Positions 10,194-22,849 of a stretch of 64,000 bases of DNA are shown piece by piece. The stretch is from contig CP141145.1 of NCBI GenBank assembly GCA_035235625.1, positions 20,028,563 to 20,092,562 of the forward strand, written 5' to 3'. The stretch is from Saururus chinensis. Taxonomy: Eukaryota; Streptophyta; Magnoliopsida; Piperales; Saururaceae. The translations under genes and the position numbers were made by a program. Within the stretch, counting starts at the first letter, position 1; every line of letters starts with the position of its first letter. Below the pieces are notes generated by a model that had not been told where the DNA came from, made no database searches, and worked only from the letters and a program-made list of their open reading frames with translations.

Positions 10194-12188
10194 TGTTTAG
10201 CAAACTAGAGTTGTGCATTATAGGGTTAGTCACAGTGTGCTAGTATTTAGTACATTGTGACATATTTATTAGTATTTACAATATTTTCAAACAAGTATCG
10301 GTTAACATAAATCAAATTTTCAAACTTGTTCCAATTACAAGGCAGTTGTGTAAAACTACATTTTTGCTTAGCCAATAGGTAATTTTACCCACCCATTTAA
10401 TTTTCCAATAGTACAGTTTAAGTGGTAGAACAGGCAAACAATTACAATTGATGTTCCTACTCTTAGATCCTCAAAATATAATTGCCCTGTACGGATGTAT
10501 GTTCTAGATAGTTAATAACTTCATTAAATATTAGGGTAGGTAGAATACCGAAGACCCATTGAAAACTATGTAACAAAAAAGTTTATGCAAGGAAGGTTAG
10601 AGAATGATGTTGCATGCTTTGTCTAGTTCTCCAAGTTAAAAGAATAGTGGTGATTTTTTATTTTTTTTCAATAAAAGTTGAATAACAAATAGATCACCAT
10701 ATGGATATCCTAATTATTGTTAAAAAACTTTCAAAAATATGATTTTGAAAATGCTACATATTCTTGTACACAATGACACTTGCAGAGATATCACCATGAT
10801 CACGAAAATGTAGGGGCTGATTTGTTTGCATAGGTTTTGTACATAGAGCAATCTCTCCTTTAAAACCTCCACAAGTTTACCCGACTAGAAACTAGCTTTT
10901 GTGATTTATTTAATGCAAAATATGTTAAAAATAAACTATAATTAATTATTTAAATAATAAATCAGATTTTGTAAACATAATATATGTTCAAGAAAAATAG
11001 TTATAGGGTAAAAAATAAATTAGATTTTTAAGAATAATAGTATATGTTAAAGAAAAACAACTATAAGTAAGCATTTAAATAATGAATCAGATCATGTAAA
11101 TAATTATTTATGTAAGGGCTATTATTTTTACCCTGGTACTTTCTTTGGAAAATTTCCTCCCTCACATGGTAAATTTAGGTGTCAAAAGCTATAGTGTTTA
11201 GCAAACTAGAGTTCCGCATTATAAGGTTTGCCTTAGTATGCTCGTATTTAGTACACTATGACATATTTATTGATATTTACAATATTATGAAACAGGTAAC
11301 GGTTAACATCAATTATTTATCCAAACCTGTTCCAATTATAAAGCAGTTGTGTAAAATTACATGTTTGCTTAGCAAGTGGGTATTTTTATCCACCACATTT
11401 AATTTTCTAATGGTACAGTTTAGGTGGTAGTGCAGGTAAACAATTACTATTGGTGGTCCTACGATTAGATCCCCAAAATCATAATTGCCTTGTACGGAAG
11501 TGTGTACTAGGTAGTTAATAAATTCATTAAATATTAGGCTAGGTAGAATCTCAAAGACCCATTGAAAACTATGTAAGAAAATGTTTCCATAAGGATGGTT
11601 AGAGAAAAATGATGTTACATGCTTTATCTAGTTCTCCAAGTTAAAAGATTAGTGGATGATTTTTTATAATTTTCTTTTTCAATAAAATTTGCATAACAAA
11701 TAGAACACCATAGATATATACTATTTATTGTTAAAAAACCTTCATATATGCTTCATATTCATGTAATTAATGATGCTGGCGGTGAGATCATCATGATCAT
11801 GAAAATGTAGGGACTTATTTGTTGGCTTACACTTTGTGGATAGAGCAATCTCTCTCTTGAAACCTCCACAAGGTTACCCGACTAGAATATAACTTTTGTG
11901 CTTTATTAAATAAGAAAAAATATGTTAAACAAAGCTATAGTTAAGCATTTAAATTATAAATTAAATTTTCTAAACGTAATATATATGCTCAAGAAAAATT
12001 GTTTTAGGTAATCTTTGACATAATAAATATGATTTTTAAGCAAAATAGTATATGTTAAAGAAAAACAATTATAAGTAAGCATTTAAATAATAAATCATAT
12101 TTCATAAACAATTATTTATGTAACAACTATTATTTTACCTTAGTAGCTTATTTATTTAATTTCGTCCCTCACATAGTAAGTTTGGGGG
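10194..12188 (+). repeat. two diverged 1-kb tandem repeats, non-coding
   Basis: The word gtttagcaaactaga begins units at 10194 and 11196, a spacing of 1002 bp. Further shared landmarks are ggtagttaataa...cattaaatattagg and gagcaatctctc. No ORF of note. The second unit ends in aagtttgggggtg, just before a candidate LTR, so this may be a retroelement 3' untranslated region. Copies: 17031-18858, 47444-48162 (truncated), 62920-64000 (cut by the window). Confidence 0.75.
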
Positions 12189-13659
12189 TGAAAAACTATT
12201 TAAATAAAAGGTAAACTTCGAGCCTGTCGTAGTGATGCACTGAAATAATGTTCAATAAAATATTTTAAAATTTCAAAAAATAATATTATTTTGTGTTAAG
12301 TCATTGCTTATTTTGGCTATTTATGTTTTGAATAGGTTAGCTGGACCTTAATTGAGTTTACATGTCTAAACAGGCTTTAACAAGATCCAACTAGAAGATG
12401 AAGTGAAACCCAACTACCCAAAGCTATTTAAAAGTGAAGAATGAGCTCTTAATGGTCTAAATATACATGGAATGGTCGAACACAACCTTGTGGACCCTTT
12501 TGATTTGAAATTTGCATCAAGAGAACTAAATTAGGAAATATGCTGATTCGGACAGATTGACATAGCCATAGTATTTTGACCATATCGTTCTCTGTATAAT
12601 TCGGATTGATACGATTCTAGTGGAATTGGAAAGAAAACTTCCGTGGCTACATTTGTTATTTGAGGAAGAAATTCCAAATTTCAAAGATATATTGGTCGAA
12701 TCGGGCATGCAATCAGATAGCTAGTAAACTAACCCGAGGCCAGCACATGAAGAATATTTTCATTAATTTTGATTGATACACATAAGGAAAGACAATGAGG
12801 CTGATTGGATATTTAAAGGAAGACTCAAAGATGCTTATTTGCTAAATAAATCATGGATTTATTTTATTTATATAGTATCTAATCATTGCCAAAGAAGCAA
12901 CCAATCAGGCAATCAATCAGGATGCAATGTAGAGATATGATTTCATTTTCCTCTTTGAAACAACCCCTTCTATTCCTATAAATAGAGGGGTGGACGTGAT
13001 AGATGAATAATCCCCTCCTCTTTAGAGCTAACTTCTCCTATTTTCTTCTCTCATTTTGTATTTTTGTTTTTAGTTTTATTGTAATGGCTTTCTAAGCTCT
13101 CAAACTAAGGGTAGAGGTGATTTGTAACAATCTAATGAAGTTATATTCATGTTTTATCAATGGTTTCAAGTAAGTATTATTTATTTGAAGTGATGTTTAT
13201 TTAATATTGTTCTTCTTCTTGTTTCTTTGTGATTTGGATACATAAGATGCTTAAAGGTTCTCCTTTTTGATCTTTTGTGATTTAGATACATAAAAATCTT
13301 TAAGAGACAATTATTTTTATCCTTCATCTATCCAAAGTATTTTCTATCTTTAATTTCAATTTTAATGTTCATATCTTCCGGTTAGATAGAATCTTCATTC
13401 GATTCTAACTAAGATACATGATACATGAAGAACAATGATCCTTAATGCCTTAGTGTTTTCTCATCTTGATTTTTTAACTTATTATTCCCTCAATACTCTT
13501 CTACTCTTTCTTTCTTAATTTTTTTTCTTTTACTTTTTCGTAACAATTTTCTTTGTTGCAAAAGGCTTTCCCTATGTATCGACCGTGTTTACTATAGTTG
13601 ACAAGTAAAAAAAAAAAATCTAAACTAGACTCCTTCATAGTCTTAGTTTGGACGTAACA
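12189..13659 (+). repeat. candidate 5' LTR of the Athila-like element (copy 1)
   Basis: The segment runs from TG after a gtttggggg tract to CA six bases before a tRNA-Asp-type primer site. It is 1471 bp; the sister copy, after removing its nested solo LTR, is 1472 bp. A TATAAATA box lies at 12977-12984. No second identical LTR is present in the window, so the left end is inferred. Confidence 0.6.
12977..12984 (+). promoter_or_regulatory. TATA box of candidate LTR promoter
   Basis: TATAAATA sits in a short GC-richer context (ttcctataaataga), followed by a C/T-rich stretch. It is conserved at 19647-19654 in the other LTR copy. It is a likely U3 core promoter. Confidence 0.5.
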
Positions 13660-13665
13660 ATAAAT

Positions 13666-13684
13666 TAGCGTCGTTGCCGGGGAT
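13666..13684 (+). other. primer binding site, tRNA-Asp type (copy 1)
   Basis: TAGCGTCGTTGCCGGGGAT matches the PBS complementary to the 3' end of plant tRNA-Asp (TGGCGCCGTTGCCGGGGAT) at 17 of 19 positions. This PBS type is usual for Athila elements. It lies just inside the LTR end at 13659. Confidence 0.75.
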
Positions 13685-14119
13685 TGCAACGTGTGACAAG
13701 AATCCGTTACAAAAAAAAAAAAACTCACTCTAACTTTACTAATTCCCCAACTTTTATTTTTGCCCACTAACTCTTTAAATTCAGTCATTTACTTTATGTC
13801 ATTTACTTTTAGTACTTAAATTCTGTAATTTTTCTTTTTTTTTAAACCGGAGGCACTACCCACGTTACTATTGAAAATTTTTCGGGATTAATCATGTACC
13901 TTGATAGTGCTTTTGGCCTTATTTTGCAATTTTAATTTTTGTCCATTAACTTCTAACTCTCTAACTTTTAAATTTTATCATTTAATTTTTGCACTTTTAC
14001 TTTCATTTATTACTAAAAAAGAAAAAAATTGTTGTTGCATGTTCACATGGGTGCATGATAATTCTGGATGATTGAAAAGAGTAAACAAATCTTTTGAAAA
14101 ATATCTTTATTTTGATACA
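13685..14119 (+). other. leader between PBS and gag
   Basis: This is AT- and T-rich untranslated leader of the Athila-like element; no gene. It is nearly the same as 25268-25701. Confidence 0.6.
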
Positions 14120-15170
14120 ATGGAGGATCTAAGAACTAATGAGGAACTAAGAATTGATAATGGGGATAATAATGCACAAAACATTCAAGTTAAAACCTTG
14201 CATGATTATTTGTAACCAACTAGATCAAGTTCTCCTTCTTGCATGATTTTTCCAACTAATATGGGTGGTTTTGAACTCAAGCCGGGTGTAATTCAATTAC
14301 TACCCAAATTTCATAGCTTAGATTCGGAAAGCACATATTTGCATTTAAAAGAGTTTGAAGAGGTTTGTGCAACTTTGCCAAACCAAAATGTTTCAAATGA
14401 TGTTATTTGATTAAAACTCTTTCTATTTTCTTTAAAGAAAAAAACAAAAAATTAGTTGAATTCTTTGAAGCCAAGATCCATTGGATCATGGCAAGAAATG
14501 CAAAAAGAATTTTTGAAAAAGTTTTTCCCCACCCATAAAACTAATACACTTCGAAAGAACATCATGAATTTTTAACAAAAAGAAAATGAGACTTTCTTTT
14601 AATGTTGGGAGAGATTTAAAGAACTTTTGTTGTTGTGCCCACATCATGGATAGGAAACATGACGTACAATTAGTTTTTTTTATAATGGCTTATCTTCTCA
14701 AATGAGGCAATTTGTTGAAATGACATGTAATGGAGAGTTTTTGAGTAAAGAACCCAAAGAAGCATGGGACTATTTTGATGTGTTTGCTGAAAATGCTCAA
14801 TCATGGGAAGATTCTAATGAAATTGAAAGTAGTAATAAAACCAAATCTAATGGGGCAACTAAGGGAGGCTTGTACCTTCTTAAAGAAGAGGATGATGTAA
14901 AAGCCAAAATTACAAGTTTAACTAGAAAGGTTGAGGCTATGAAAATTAATAGGGAAAACATCTCTAAAGCTTCTCAAAAAGCACAAGATATTTGTAGTAT
15001 ATGTGAGAGTGATGGACACCAAACACAGGATTGTCCAACAATCCTTTCTTTTCAAGAGGTGTTGCATACTTAAGCAAATGCTATGAATACCTACAAAAAG
15101 TCATTTTCTTCTCCTTATTTTGAAACTTATACTCCTAATTGGAGAAATCATCCCAACTTTAGTTAGAGAA
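14120..15170 (+). pseudogene. Athila-like gag pseudogene (copy 1)
   Basis: The reading starts at MEDLRTNEELR (ATG 14120) and contains the retrotransposon gag domain (FHSLDSESTYLHLKEFEEV, SIGSWQEMQKEFLKKFFPTH, QFVEMTCNGEFLSKEPKEAW) and a CX2CX4HX4C zinc knuckle (CSICESDGHQTQDC, near 14996-15036). Stops interrupt it. TAA 14573-14575 and TGA 14660-14662 are shared with the 25.7-kb copy; TAA near 14213, TGA near 14408 and TAG at 14651 are private. The coat protein therefore cannot be made. It is interrupted at 15211 by a truncated CACTA element. Confidence 0.88.
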
Positions 15171-15211
15171 ATCAGTCTAATGTGCAGGTACCCCCTTCTT
15201 CCTCAAATTAT

Positions 15212-16635
15212 CACTACAATAAAACTGGGTATTAGCGACGCTTATGTAAACGTCGCAATACTATGCGTCGCTAATATATGCTAATAACGACATATAACAA
15301 AATGTCGCAAAAAATACAAATATTAACGATGCATAATATTAAGCGTCGCTAATAATAGGCTATTAGTGACGCAATACTCCAAACGTCGCTAATACGTAAT
15401 ATTTTAGCAACACTTGAATTTATGCGTCGCTAATACTTCTGTTATTAGCGACGCTTTTATAAGCGTCTCTAATTGATATATATTTAATTTTTTTTTAAAA
15501 TAAATTTCAACACTATTAATGACGTATACTTACAAATGTGGCTAATAGTTTCAACAATGGCGACATTGAAATATGAGAGTCGCTAATAATTCTCAATTTT
15601 GTTAAAAAAATAAAAAATAAGAACTAATAGCGACGTATATGCTATACATCGCTACTACCTCATAGTAGTAGTGACGGATAGTCATATACATCACTACTAC
15701 CTATTTTTATTAAAATTTTATTATTTTTTTATTTTTAAAAATAAAAAAATAAAATAAAATACTAATAGTAACATATATAGTTCTACGTCGCTATTAGTAT
15801 TTTTATTTAATTATTTTTTATTTTCAAAATTAGTTTTAAAAAATATTAAAAATTTAAAATTAGAGGAAAGATAGTGTTGTAGGTAGATAGGAGAGGGAAG
15901 AGAGAGAGGGGAGGAAAGAGAAAGGGGATAGAGAGGAGAGGGAAGAGAGAGAGAGGGAGAGGGTGGAGAGAGAGAGAGAGAGGAGAGAGAGGGTGGAGCA
16001 AGAGAGAGGGAGGAGAGAGAGGGTGGAGCAAGAGAGAGGAGAGAGAAAGGGTGGAGAGAGAGAGGATAGGGAAGAGAGAGGGAGAGGAGAGGATAGGGAA
16101 GAGAGAGAGAGGGGAGGAGAGGATATGAAAAAGAGAGAGAGAGAGAGGATAGGGAAGAGAGAGAGAGAGAGAAGGGAAAGGGGGAGGGAAGAGAGAGAGA
16201 GAGGGGAAGGAAGAGAGAGAGAGGGAAGGAAGAGAGAGAGAGGATAGGGAAGAGAGAGAGAGAGAAGGGAAAGGGGGAGGGAAGAGAGAGAGAGGGGAAG
16301 GAAGAGAGAGAGAGGAGAAGATAGCAAAGAGAGAGGGAGACAGAGGAGAGGATAGGAAAGAGAGAGAGAGAGAGAGGAGAGGAGAGGATAGGGAAGAGAG
16401 AGGGAGAGGGGGGAGAGGAGAGGATAGGGAAGAGAGAGGAAGAGGGGGGAGGGAAGAGAGAGAGGGATTTTATTTTGTTGTTTTTTTTAAAAAATTATTT
16501 TTTATATAAAAAAATTAACTTAAAATAAAATACTAATAGCGACGTATAGGATTATACGTCGCTATTAGTACACGTATTATCGACGTATAGAATTATATGT
16601 CACTAATACATGTACTAATAGCGACGTATAGAAAT
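15212..16635 (+). mobile_element. CACTA element, 3'-truncated copy
   Basis: It begins CACTACAATAAAACTGGG directly after the same gag target (tcctcaaattat) as the complete copy at 26794, and it shares its subterminal GCGAC/GTCGC motifs and a GA-rich block. After 1.4 kb it stops inside a repeat motif at gaaat (16631-16635), where sequence continues as the TPS downstream flank found at 58334. The right terminus is missing. No transposase is encoded. Confidence 0.88.
15864..16467 (+). repeat. GA-rich low-complexity block
   Basis: About 600 bp of almost pure purine on the plus strand (gagagagg, ggaagaga). Long ORFs on both strands here (Glu/Arg or Ser/Leu/Pro only) are composition artefacts. Confidence 0.9.
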
Positions 16636-17030
16636 CAAGTAAGGAAGGACAGAATTGAAACATATAGAAGACAAGAATGGCAGCTGTCCAGAACTTAGAA
16701 AAGCATAGCATTAAAATTTTAGAAACTGGAGAGGTGAAGAAAAGTCACAAAACATAGAAGAAATCAGTCATTCCATCCTCCAAAATAGATCAACATAGAG
16801 TTTTAGAGACAAAGAATTCAAGTAGAAGTTAGGAGAAACAAAGACGAAGCAAGAAAAAATATCGCAATTTACTATTCATCAAGTGGTTGAAGACAATGAA
16901 CACTAACCCGAAGTTACTGTTCAGTAGGTAATGTAGTTGTTCAAGTTTAAATTGAATTATTTTTCTTTTTCACCCCTTGTAAGTCCCTTCTTACTGCATT
17001 CAATGGAAATTTTGATTTTTGGAGTAATGA
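16631..17030 (+). repeat. relic of a TPS downstream flank plus start of block B
   Basis: 16631-16905 matches 58334-58613, the sequence downstream of the TPS pseudogene, and 16906-17030 matches the first 125 bp of block B. At 17030 (ggagtaatga/tttttgctt) it jumps to the 1-kb repeat block. No coding sequence. It indicates a former TPS copy at this position. Confidence 0.75.
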
Positions 17031-18858
17031 TTTTTGCTTAGCCAATAGGTAATTTTACCCACCCATTTAATTTTCTAATAGTACAGTTTAAGTGGTAGAG
17101 TAGGCAGACAATTACAATTGGTGTTCCTACTCTTAGATCCTCAAAATATAATTGCCCTGTACGGATGTATGTTCTAGATAGTTAATAACTTCATTAAATA
17201 TTAGGGTAGGTAGAATACCGAAGACCCATTGAAAACTATGTAACAAAAAAGTTTCTGCAAGGAAGGTTAGAGAATGATGTTGCATGCTTTGTCTAGTTCT
17301 CCAAGTTAAAAGAATAGTGGTGATTTTTTATTTTTTTTCAATAAAAGTTGAATAACAAATAGATCACCATATGGATATCCTAATTATTGTTAAAAAACTT
17401 TCATAAATATGACTTCGAAAATGCAACATATTCTTGTACACAATGACACTTGCAGAGATATCACCATGATCACGAAAATGTAGGGGCCAATTTGTTTGCA
17501 TAGGTTTTGTGCATAGAGCAATCTCTCCTTTAAAACCTCCACAAGTTTGCCCGACTAGAAACTATCTTTTGTGATTTATTTAATGCAAAATATGTTAAAA
17601 ATAAACTATAAATAATCATTTAAATAATAAATTAGATTTTGGAAACATAATATATGTTCAAGAAAAATAGTTATAGGGTAAAAAATAAATTAGATTTTTA
17701 AGAATAATAGTATATGTTAAAGAAAAACAACTATAAGTAAGCATTTAAATAATGATTCAGATTTTGTAAATAATTATTTATGTAAGGGCTATTATTTTTA
17801 CCCTGGTACTTTATTTGGAAAATTTCCTCCCTCACATGGTAAATTTAGGTGCGAAAAGCTATAGTGTTTAGCAAACTAGAATTGCGCATTATAAGGTTTG
17901 CCTTAGTATGCTAGTATTTAGTACACTATGACATATTTATTGATATTTACAATATTATGAAACAGGTAATGGTTAACATCAATTATTTATCCAAACCTGT
18001 TCCAATTACAAAGCAGTTGTGTAAAATTACATGTTTGCTTAGCCAATGGGTATTTTTATCCACCACATTTAATTTTCTAATGGTACAGTTTAGGTGGTAG
18101 TGCAGGTAAACAATTACTATTGGTGGTCCTACGATTAGATCCCCAAAATCATAATTGCCTTGTACGGAAGTGTGTACTAGGTAGTTAATAAATTCATTAA
18201 ATATTAGGCTAGGTAGAATCTCAAAGACCCATTGAAAACTATGTAAGAAAATGTTTCCATAAGGATGGTTAGAGAAAAATGATGTTACATGCTTTATCTA
18301 GTTCTCCAAGTTAAAAGATTAGTGGATGATTTTTTATAATTTTCTTTTTCAATAAAATTTGCAAAACAAATAGAACACCATAGATATATACTATTTATTG
18401 TTAAAAAACCTTCATATATGCTTCATATTCATGTAATTAATGATGCTGGCGGTGAGATCATCATGATCATGAAAATGTAGGGACTTATTTGTTGGCTTAC
18501 GCTTTGTGGATAGAGCAATCTCTCTCTTGAAACCTCCACAAGGTTACCCGACTAGAATATAACTTTTGTGCTTTATTAAATAAGATAAAATATGTTAAAA
18601 AAACCTATAGTTAAGCATTTAAATAATAAATTAAATTTTCTAAATGTAATATATATTCTCAAGAAAAATTGTTTTAGGTAATCTTTGACATAATAAATAT
18701 GATTTTTAAGCAAAATAGTATATGTTAAAGAAAAACAATTATAAGTAAGCATTTAAATAATAAATCATATTTCATAAACAATTATTTATGTAACAACTAT
18801 TATTTTACCTTAGTAGTTTATTTATTTAATTTCGTCCCTCACATAGTAAGTTTGGGGG
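17031..18858 (+). repeat. 1-kb tandem repeat block, copy 2 (5'-truncated)
   Basis: It starts part-way through the first 1-kb unit (equivalent to 10364) and runs through the second to gtttggggg at 18850. It is highly similar to 10364-12188 with scattered substitutions. Non-coding. Confidence 0.8.
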
Positions 18859-20554
18859 TAAAAAACTATTTAAATAAAAGGTAAACTTCGAGCCTGTAGT
18901 AGTGATGCACTGAAATAATGTTTAATAAAATATTTTAAAATTTCAAATTATAATTTTATTTTGTGTTAAGTCATTGCTTATTTTGGCTATTTATGTTTTA
19001 AATAGGTTAGCTGAGCCTTAATTAAGTTTACATGTCTAAACAGGCTTCAACATGATCCAACTGGAAGATGAAGTGAAGCCCAACTACCCAAAGCTATTTA
19101 AAAGTGAAGAATGAGCTCTTAATGGTCTAAATATACATGGAATGGTCTAACACAACCTTGTGGACCCTTTTGATTTGAAATTTGCATCAAGAGAACTAAA
19201 TTAGGAAAGAAGCTGATTCGGACAGATTGACACAGCTATAGTATTTTGACCATATCGTTCTCTGTATAATTCAGATTGATACGATTCTAGTGGCATTGGA
19301 AAGAAGACTTCCGTGGATACATTTGTTATTTGAGGAAGAAATTCCAAATTCCAAAGATATATTGGTCGAATCGGGCATGCAATCAGACAGCTAGTAAACT
19401 AACCCGAGGCCAGCACATGAAGAATATTTTCATTGATTTTGATTGATACACATAAGGAAAGACAATGAGGCTGATTGGATATTTAATGGAAGACTCAAAG
19501 ATGCTTATTTGCTAAATAAATCATGGATTTATTTTATTTATTTAGTATCTAATCATTGCCAAAGAAGCAACCAATCAGACAATCAATCAGGATGCAATCT
19601 AGAGATATGATTTCATTTTCCTCTTTGAAGCAACCCCTTCTATTCTTATAAATAGAGGGGTGGACGTGATAGATGAATAATCCCCTCCTCTTTGGAGCTA
19701 TCTTCTCCTATTTTCTTCTCTCATTTTGTATTTTTGTTTTTAGTTTTACTGTAATGGCTTTCTAAGTTCTCAAGCTAAGGGTAGAGGTGATTTGTAACAA
19801 TTTAATAAAGTTCTATTTATGTTTCATCAATGGTTTTAAGTAAGTATTATTTATTTGATGTGATGTTTATTTAATATTGTTCTTCTTCTTGTTTCTTTGT
19901 GATTTGGATACATAAGATGCATAAAGGTTGTAACGCCCGAGATTTTTCATCCCTTTTTCTCAAAACTCATAGAAATTTTTTTTTTCCATCTTTCCATAAA
20001 TCGGAGTCAAAACGATAAAATCAAAACCTGTTTATAATTTAAAACATCATACGGTTAAACATCGTACTGTCAAATCAAATATCCTCAGGCGCTACCCGAA
20101 AACACACGTACGAATAAATTCTGCTATGACCATAGACTTTTAAATACAAATCACTCTCCCGGGCATCCCTGAGTACAAGTCCCCTAACAGTCCACTAACT
20201 GATCCAATCGAAAGTCTAGAATAAACATCAAGACGTCTCGTCTCACCCAATACAGGAGATCGTGGCATAAATAAACTCGCAGAGAGTCAAGCTGATACCT
20301 GAGTCAACGGGAATCAATCCACCGCTGAAACGAGCGTCCATCACCAGGAGCTCTCCGCACAACCTGCAAAACCTCCCGTACAACGGGGCTAAAAATAGTA
20401 GGGTGAGTATTTTCATACTCAGTAGGAAAATACCTAGTAGGGGAAATCCCAAACGGTGAACTCCATAAGTTCAAAAATGCATGCATCATGCAACTCAAAC
20501 ATGAAGCAGTCAACATAATATAATCATGCTCAAATTCATATAACATGCCAAATG

Positions 20555-20630
20555 CACCAACGTGCCACAGACATACCGAAGGCACCATCGTGCCAAAATC
20601 ATACCAAAGGCACCAACGTGCCAAAGCATA
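20555..20630 (+). repeat. short tandem repeat in solo LTR (about 27 bp x 3)
   Basis: Three units of the form ggcacca(a/t)cgtgcca followed by a(g/t)acatacc(g/a)aa lie in a row. They contain the palindrome-like word ggcac...gtgcc. Confidence 0.7.
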
Positions 20631-20689
20631 CTATTCAATCAACTTACACAAACACCCTTATCCAGGGTCATACAACTTACTCGTACCAC

Positions 20690-21005
20690 CGTATGCATAC
20701 TCATACAACATACGCATACTTGTACGATCTTACTCGTACAATCGTATGCTCGCTCATACAGCTTACCCATACATGTACGACCTTACTCGTACAATCAGAC
20801 TCGTACGACCTCACTCGTACAGTCTGCACAAAAACATACTTACTGTCTTACTCAGAACCATATTCTCACAATCGTACCCATACTCTTACAGTCGTGCTCA
20901 TACTCATACGCTTACAGTCTTACTCATACTCATACGCTTACAGTCTTACTCAGAACCATATACAATCGTACTCACACTCATACAGTTGTACTCATAATCG
21001 TACAC
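20690..21005 (+). repeat. degenerate actcgtac / actcatac array in solo LTR
   Basis: The words tactcgtac, tactcatac and cttacagtc recur many times in about 310 bp with variable spacing. The Tyr/Ser/Thr-rich ORFs here are repeat shadows. Confidence 0.7.
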
Positions 21006-21376
21006 ATATCAACGACCACTGAAGCTCATTACAACTAATAAGCTCCAGCGTCGAAATGGAAAAGAATGCCACTGGGGCAACACCTTAACCTCCGGGGAGT
21101 GACTAGACGCCATGGACTTTTCCGAAGGTAAGGCACACCAATGCTCATGGGGCACTGGATCAAACAGGTAAGAGTAGATCCATGATACTACTTACCTGAG
21201 CGCGCAAACATAAACACCCACACATAAGGGGTCATACAGTTGCCCACCATAATGGGTCTTATAGTGCTAGAGAATTGCCCACCATAATGGGTCTTATAGT
21301 GCCATTGCCACTCTTGGGCAGAAAACATACAGTGCCACTTGGGCAGAAACGTACAGTGCCACTCTTGGGCAGAAAC

Positions 21377-21636
21377 ATACTACGCTCTCAACAGAGCATC
21401 AAACGTCTGGGCATACACAGCACACAGACCAAATCAGAAACATACGTCGCTCTCAGCAGAGCATCAGACGTCTGGGCTTCATACAGCACGCAGACAAAGT
21501 CAGAAACGTACATCGCTCTCAATAGAGCATCAAACGTCTGGGCTTATACAGCACACAGACCAAATCAGAAACAACGTCGCTCTCAGCAGAGCATCAGACG
21601 TCCGGTGCTCTACATAGCACACAGACAACATCCCGC
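21377..21636 (+). repeat. 65-bp tandem repeat, four copies, in solo LTR
   Basis: Units begin near 21377, 21442, 21508 and 21573 with cgctctca..agagcatca, followed by acgtctgggc and a cagcac(a/g)cagac word. Spacing is 65-66 bp. The AT-rich relic near 3540-3660 has the same words in fewer copies. Confidence 0.85.
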
Positions 21637-22375
21637 AAGATAAACACCATGGCAAGACATGATAAACGCTCGGCCAACTCATCAGCGGCCAGCACAAACA
21701 CGGAACTTAATCCGTCGAACCCTCAGGTCTCAAACTCACAACGCTATCATTAGTTGTGCTTATAATTCCAGTTTGAATTAAGTATATTATGCGGTACAAT
21801 TATGCCACACAATCTCACAGTCCTCGACTGGTCAAACCGAAGCTGAGCCCGATCCGAAACCCAAGTTTGTCAGGGCAGCAGACTTTACTTACCCATCCAC
21901 ATCATGGACAAAACTCATCGTACAACAAACCCTTACAGTCTTACGTACTTCGCCATCCATCTTATGGCCAAAACCTCTTACACTGACATCCTCAAATAAC
22001 GCTCCTCAGAGCCAACCCAGTTGTCGCCCTCTTACTTATATCTCACTTATTATACTTACTTTTCACTTCATAATCTGTACGTTATGCTTGTACAATTATG
22101 AACACTCTTACTGTCTGACAAACGCCCAACATACAATCCAACCCAAACCGACCCATTCTAATCCTTGCCCGTCATACTCATATCCTCTGACATGTGCTTA
22201 CACAACCGCATCCAAATTCAGACAGAGCTTCTGTCACCTCTTACTGTCCATCGCCCATACTTCTGCCCACAACACTTACACATATCCCAAGCATAGGCAA
22301 AATGCCATCATACATACATATGTCTCACACATACGTATAACATACACATACAGTCATACATACATAACTTACAAA

Positions 22376-22605
22376 CATGCACGCTAGCCATCACTAGCAC
22401 ATGCATCCACACATCAAACATGCACGCTAGCCATCCCTAGCATATGCATACATTCACACATACATCAAACATGCACGCTAGCCATCACTAGCACATGCAT
22501 ACATCAAACGTACACGCTAGTCATCTCTAGCACGTGCACACACATTCTTACATACTTCAAAAATGCACGCTAGCCATCACTAGCACGTGCATAACCCATA
22601 CATAG
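22376..22605 (+). repeat. five-copy repeat with GCTAG-N6-CTAGC core in solo LTR
   Basis: The word cacgctagccatcactagca occurs five times with small changes, separated by 10-25 bp of aca/cat-rich sequence. Each core is an inverted repeat (gctag...ctagc). The 659-bp repeat units elsewhere carry one such word. Confidence 0.8.
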
Positions 22606-22849
22606 CATACTGACATATTTGCTAGCCATTGCCAGCGCATACATAATCCATATCCATAAAACATGCATACATCTCATGCATATCAATCATACCATACAAT
22701 CATGCTTACACGCACATCATGCAATCGGATCGTTACTTAACATCCAAGCATGGAATCATACAATCCTAGCATGCTACTACTCATTCAAAGCATGCTTCAT
22801 GAATTTACGAGTTCAAAGCTCCCCCACCTCGTAATCATGACGTTCGATG

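Noticed and set aside
13666-13684. Possible tRNA-Asp gene
   Set aside because: Only the complement of the 3' 19 bases is present; there is no cloverleaf. It is a retrotransposon primer site.
15846-16327. Long ORFs on both strands rich in Ser/Leu/Pro or Glu/Arg (also 27435-30159)
   Set aside because: They come from GA-repeat DNA with no stop codons in several frames; no protein texture or family.
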